Part shown: positions 62,445 through 64,000 of the stretch, one piece after another
How the letters are laid out: every line of letters starts with the position of its first letter
How positions within the stretch are numbered: the stretch's first letter is position 1
Assembly: GCA_019722365.1 (NCBI GenBank)
Contig: JADFUC010001925.1
Span: 2,604,001 to 2,668,000 of the forward strand
Direction of reading: 5' to 3'
From: Lithospermum erythrorhizon
Taxonomy: Eukaryota; Streptophyta; Magnoliopsida; Boraginales; Boraginaceae
DNA length: 64,000 nucleotides
Position numbers and translations under genes: made by a program
The notes under the pieces: model-generated
The model's database searches: none
Seen by the model: the letters and a program-made list of their open reading frames with translations, nothing else
Told to the model about the DNA's origin: nothing

Positions 62445-64000
62445 TCATCCGTCAAACATAAAGCTATTTATTTGATCAATCCCTATATCAGATATAGGCT
62501 CAATTGGCTGCTCGTCCCCCGCTGTGGATGGATCATTGCTCATGGATTCTCTAGTAAACTCATCTGTGGAATTGAAGACCATCAAATTCTGTTAGATCAG
62601 CAATGGACTGGCATTGTTTCGCTAGAAATGTAAAGAGATCCATTTCCTAATCGATATATGGAGTATATACTTACCATATATTGTATTAAAATAAGTTGGG
62701 GGAGGAGTTGACATGAAGTTGAGACCGATATAGAATCCGAGTGCTAGTACAATTGTCACCATAATGTATGCTGGCACAGCCAAAGCCCAATACCTGAAAC
62801 AAATTGATGGAGATGATGCACTCATCAGCAACATACCCTCGGAACAAGCCCTTTCCAGAGCTGCCAGAATTGGCTCAACACTTATACTTCTTGTCACAGA
62901 AATAATTGGTATGGTTGCTCATTTAAAGTCCTACTGTTATAGGCATAAGTATACTGTACACTACAGATTCTGATTTTTAGTATCACTTTAATCCATAGAA
63001 ACTGGAATGGGTAAGGGAAAAATTATCCCACTAACATGTAACTTGGAATATTTCAATTTAGTGAATATCGACATCATCCTGTGACAGGGTGTCCGAGCTC
63101 GTGAATACTAGAATGGAACGAGAAGGTAAGGGTGACTAGTGGGTGAGGGATGAATCATGTTGCTAACCTGCTTGGGTAATAGAATATCCCTACAGAATGC
63201 AGCCAATACTCTGGAACATATGCCCATACCATGAAAATAACTGAAAACAAGGAATTAAGAGTATTTAGTTTTACTTTTCATGCTAGTTCAATCAACAAAA
63301 AACATATATAGCTCCAAGGCAAAAGTTCATCCAAAACACCATACTCATGGTAAAACAACACCCACTAGCCATTTTATTATGATGGCTGTTGAATTAAACC
63401 TCAACTTATAGCTAAACCATATAAGAACAAATTAGTAAAACCAAGGAAATGATTGAGATCAAGTTTATGGACACTAAAATAACCACTGATCATGTTGCGG
63501 TAGCCTCACGTTGAGCGTGTCAGCGTACTTTTAAATATCAAGAGCTTGGTGATAGATACTAATACAATTAAGGAAACATATTCAATTGTTTTTAACTCTA
63601 AAAAGCTATATACCATTCTATGTGAAGTGAAGAATTAGCCATAGTACTTATTATCAATATATGTCAACCTACTATTTTTTCCTTTCTCAAACTCAGCAAT
63701 GTCTGAAGTTTAAGCTTAGGCGATCAAAATTAAACAAGCTTTGTAGTCTGACCACATCACTTTGATTAAATAAAATACATTAAAAATACCATCTTTTTAT
63801 ATTTTCATCGAATATTATACGACATATAAAATTTAATTTAAAATCTTAAAACAAGACAATATTTTAGGGATATCTTGTACCTGTAGTAACAAGAGTAGTA
63901 ATGGATCCAACAAAGCCATAAACTTCAGAGGGCTTAGGACCATGATCTCCAAAGCTGGAAGCTTTTTGATCTGGATCTGGGAATGAAACAGTTGCCTTAC
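62445..64000 (-). CDS. PIGP: PIG-P, GPI N-acetylglucosaminyltransferase subunit P (5' end outside window)
   Basis: Four exons on the minus strand fit by phase: from the edge to 63891, 63240-63168, 62793-62675 and 62563-62445. The product reads VSFPDPDQKASSFGDHGPKP, then EVYGFVGSITTLVTTVIFMV, WAYVPEYWLHSVGIFYYPSR, YWALAVPAYIMVTIVLALGF, YIGLNFMSTPPPTYFNTIYD, and a tail EQPIEPISDIGIDQINSFM. Two membrane segments around WAYVPE..YYPS..YWALAVP are the PIG-P signature. The protein is a small ER subunit of the complex that adds GlcNAc to phosphatidylinositol, the first step of GPI-anchor synthesis. The N-terminus lies beyond base 64000. Confidence 0.93.

Overview
The window is nuclear DNA of a dicot plant. 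The genes are intron-rich with GT-AG splice sites, the spacers are AT-rich, and the products (laccase, RLCK-VII kinase, eIFiso4G, a DUF641 protein, a tubby-like F-box protein) are plant families. The motif TACTCCGTA / TATACGGAGTA recurs in spacers (about 31721, 33720, 34090, 53290); I have seen it in repeats of Caryophyllales and some asterids, so a Caryophyllales source is a weak guess. There are no bacterial-type operons or CRISPR arrays.

Layout: 0-4 kb holds the start of a secreted START-like protein (-) and a mitochondrial carrier of the SLC25A44 type (-). A laccase gene (-, 6.9-9.9 kb) carries a damaged exon 3, and is followed by a small unknown gene (-, 10.9-11.3 kb). At 13.0-13.8 kb lie remnants of two unrelated genes (NAD-isocitrate dehydrogenase and a U-box/ARM ligase). 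A receptor-like cytoplasmic kinase (+, 14.4-16.6 kb) and a chloroplast HAD-type FMN hydrolase (+, 17.5-21.4 kb) follow.

From 21.5 to 28.8 kb the window is repeat DNA: a candidate 5.2-kb element bounded by an 11-bp direct repeat, then a 2.0-kb hAT element with perfect 8-bp target duplications and a dead transposase end. Ribosomal protein L17 (+, 29.7-32.6 kb) has a large intron with a SINE and serial duplications. A DUF641/IRKI-type gene (+, 34.5-36.3 kb) has a broken first exon and an intact second exon. A second SINE, an RCI2/PMP3 gene (-, 37.1-37.5 kb), and a tubby-like F-box pseudogene (-, 38.4-39.6 kb) follow. A decayed Ty1-copia reverse transcriptase/RNase H lies at 43.6-44.7 kb.

The eIFiso4G gene (+, 46.8-52.5 kb) is intact, with a 42-bp tandem repeat in its leader and a probable GC-AG intron. 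From 52.5 to 60.7 kb there is AT-rich DNA with a copia remnant and long degenerate arrays. An intronless WRN-like exonuclease (+, 60.7-61.3 kb) and the 3' part of PIG-P (-, 62.4-64.0 kb) close the window. The genes are unrelated neighbours, and I see no gene cluster with a shared pathway. The most notable content is structural: transposons with visible target duplications, leader and intron repeats, and several genes with frameshifts. Exon borders were derived by hand from splice consensus plus reading phase.
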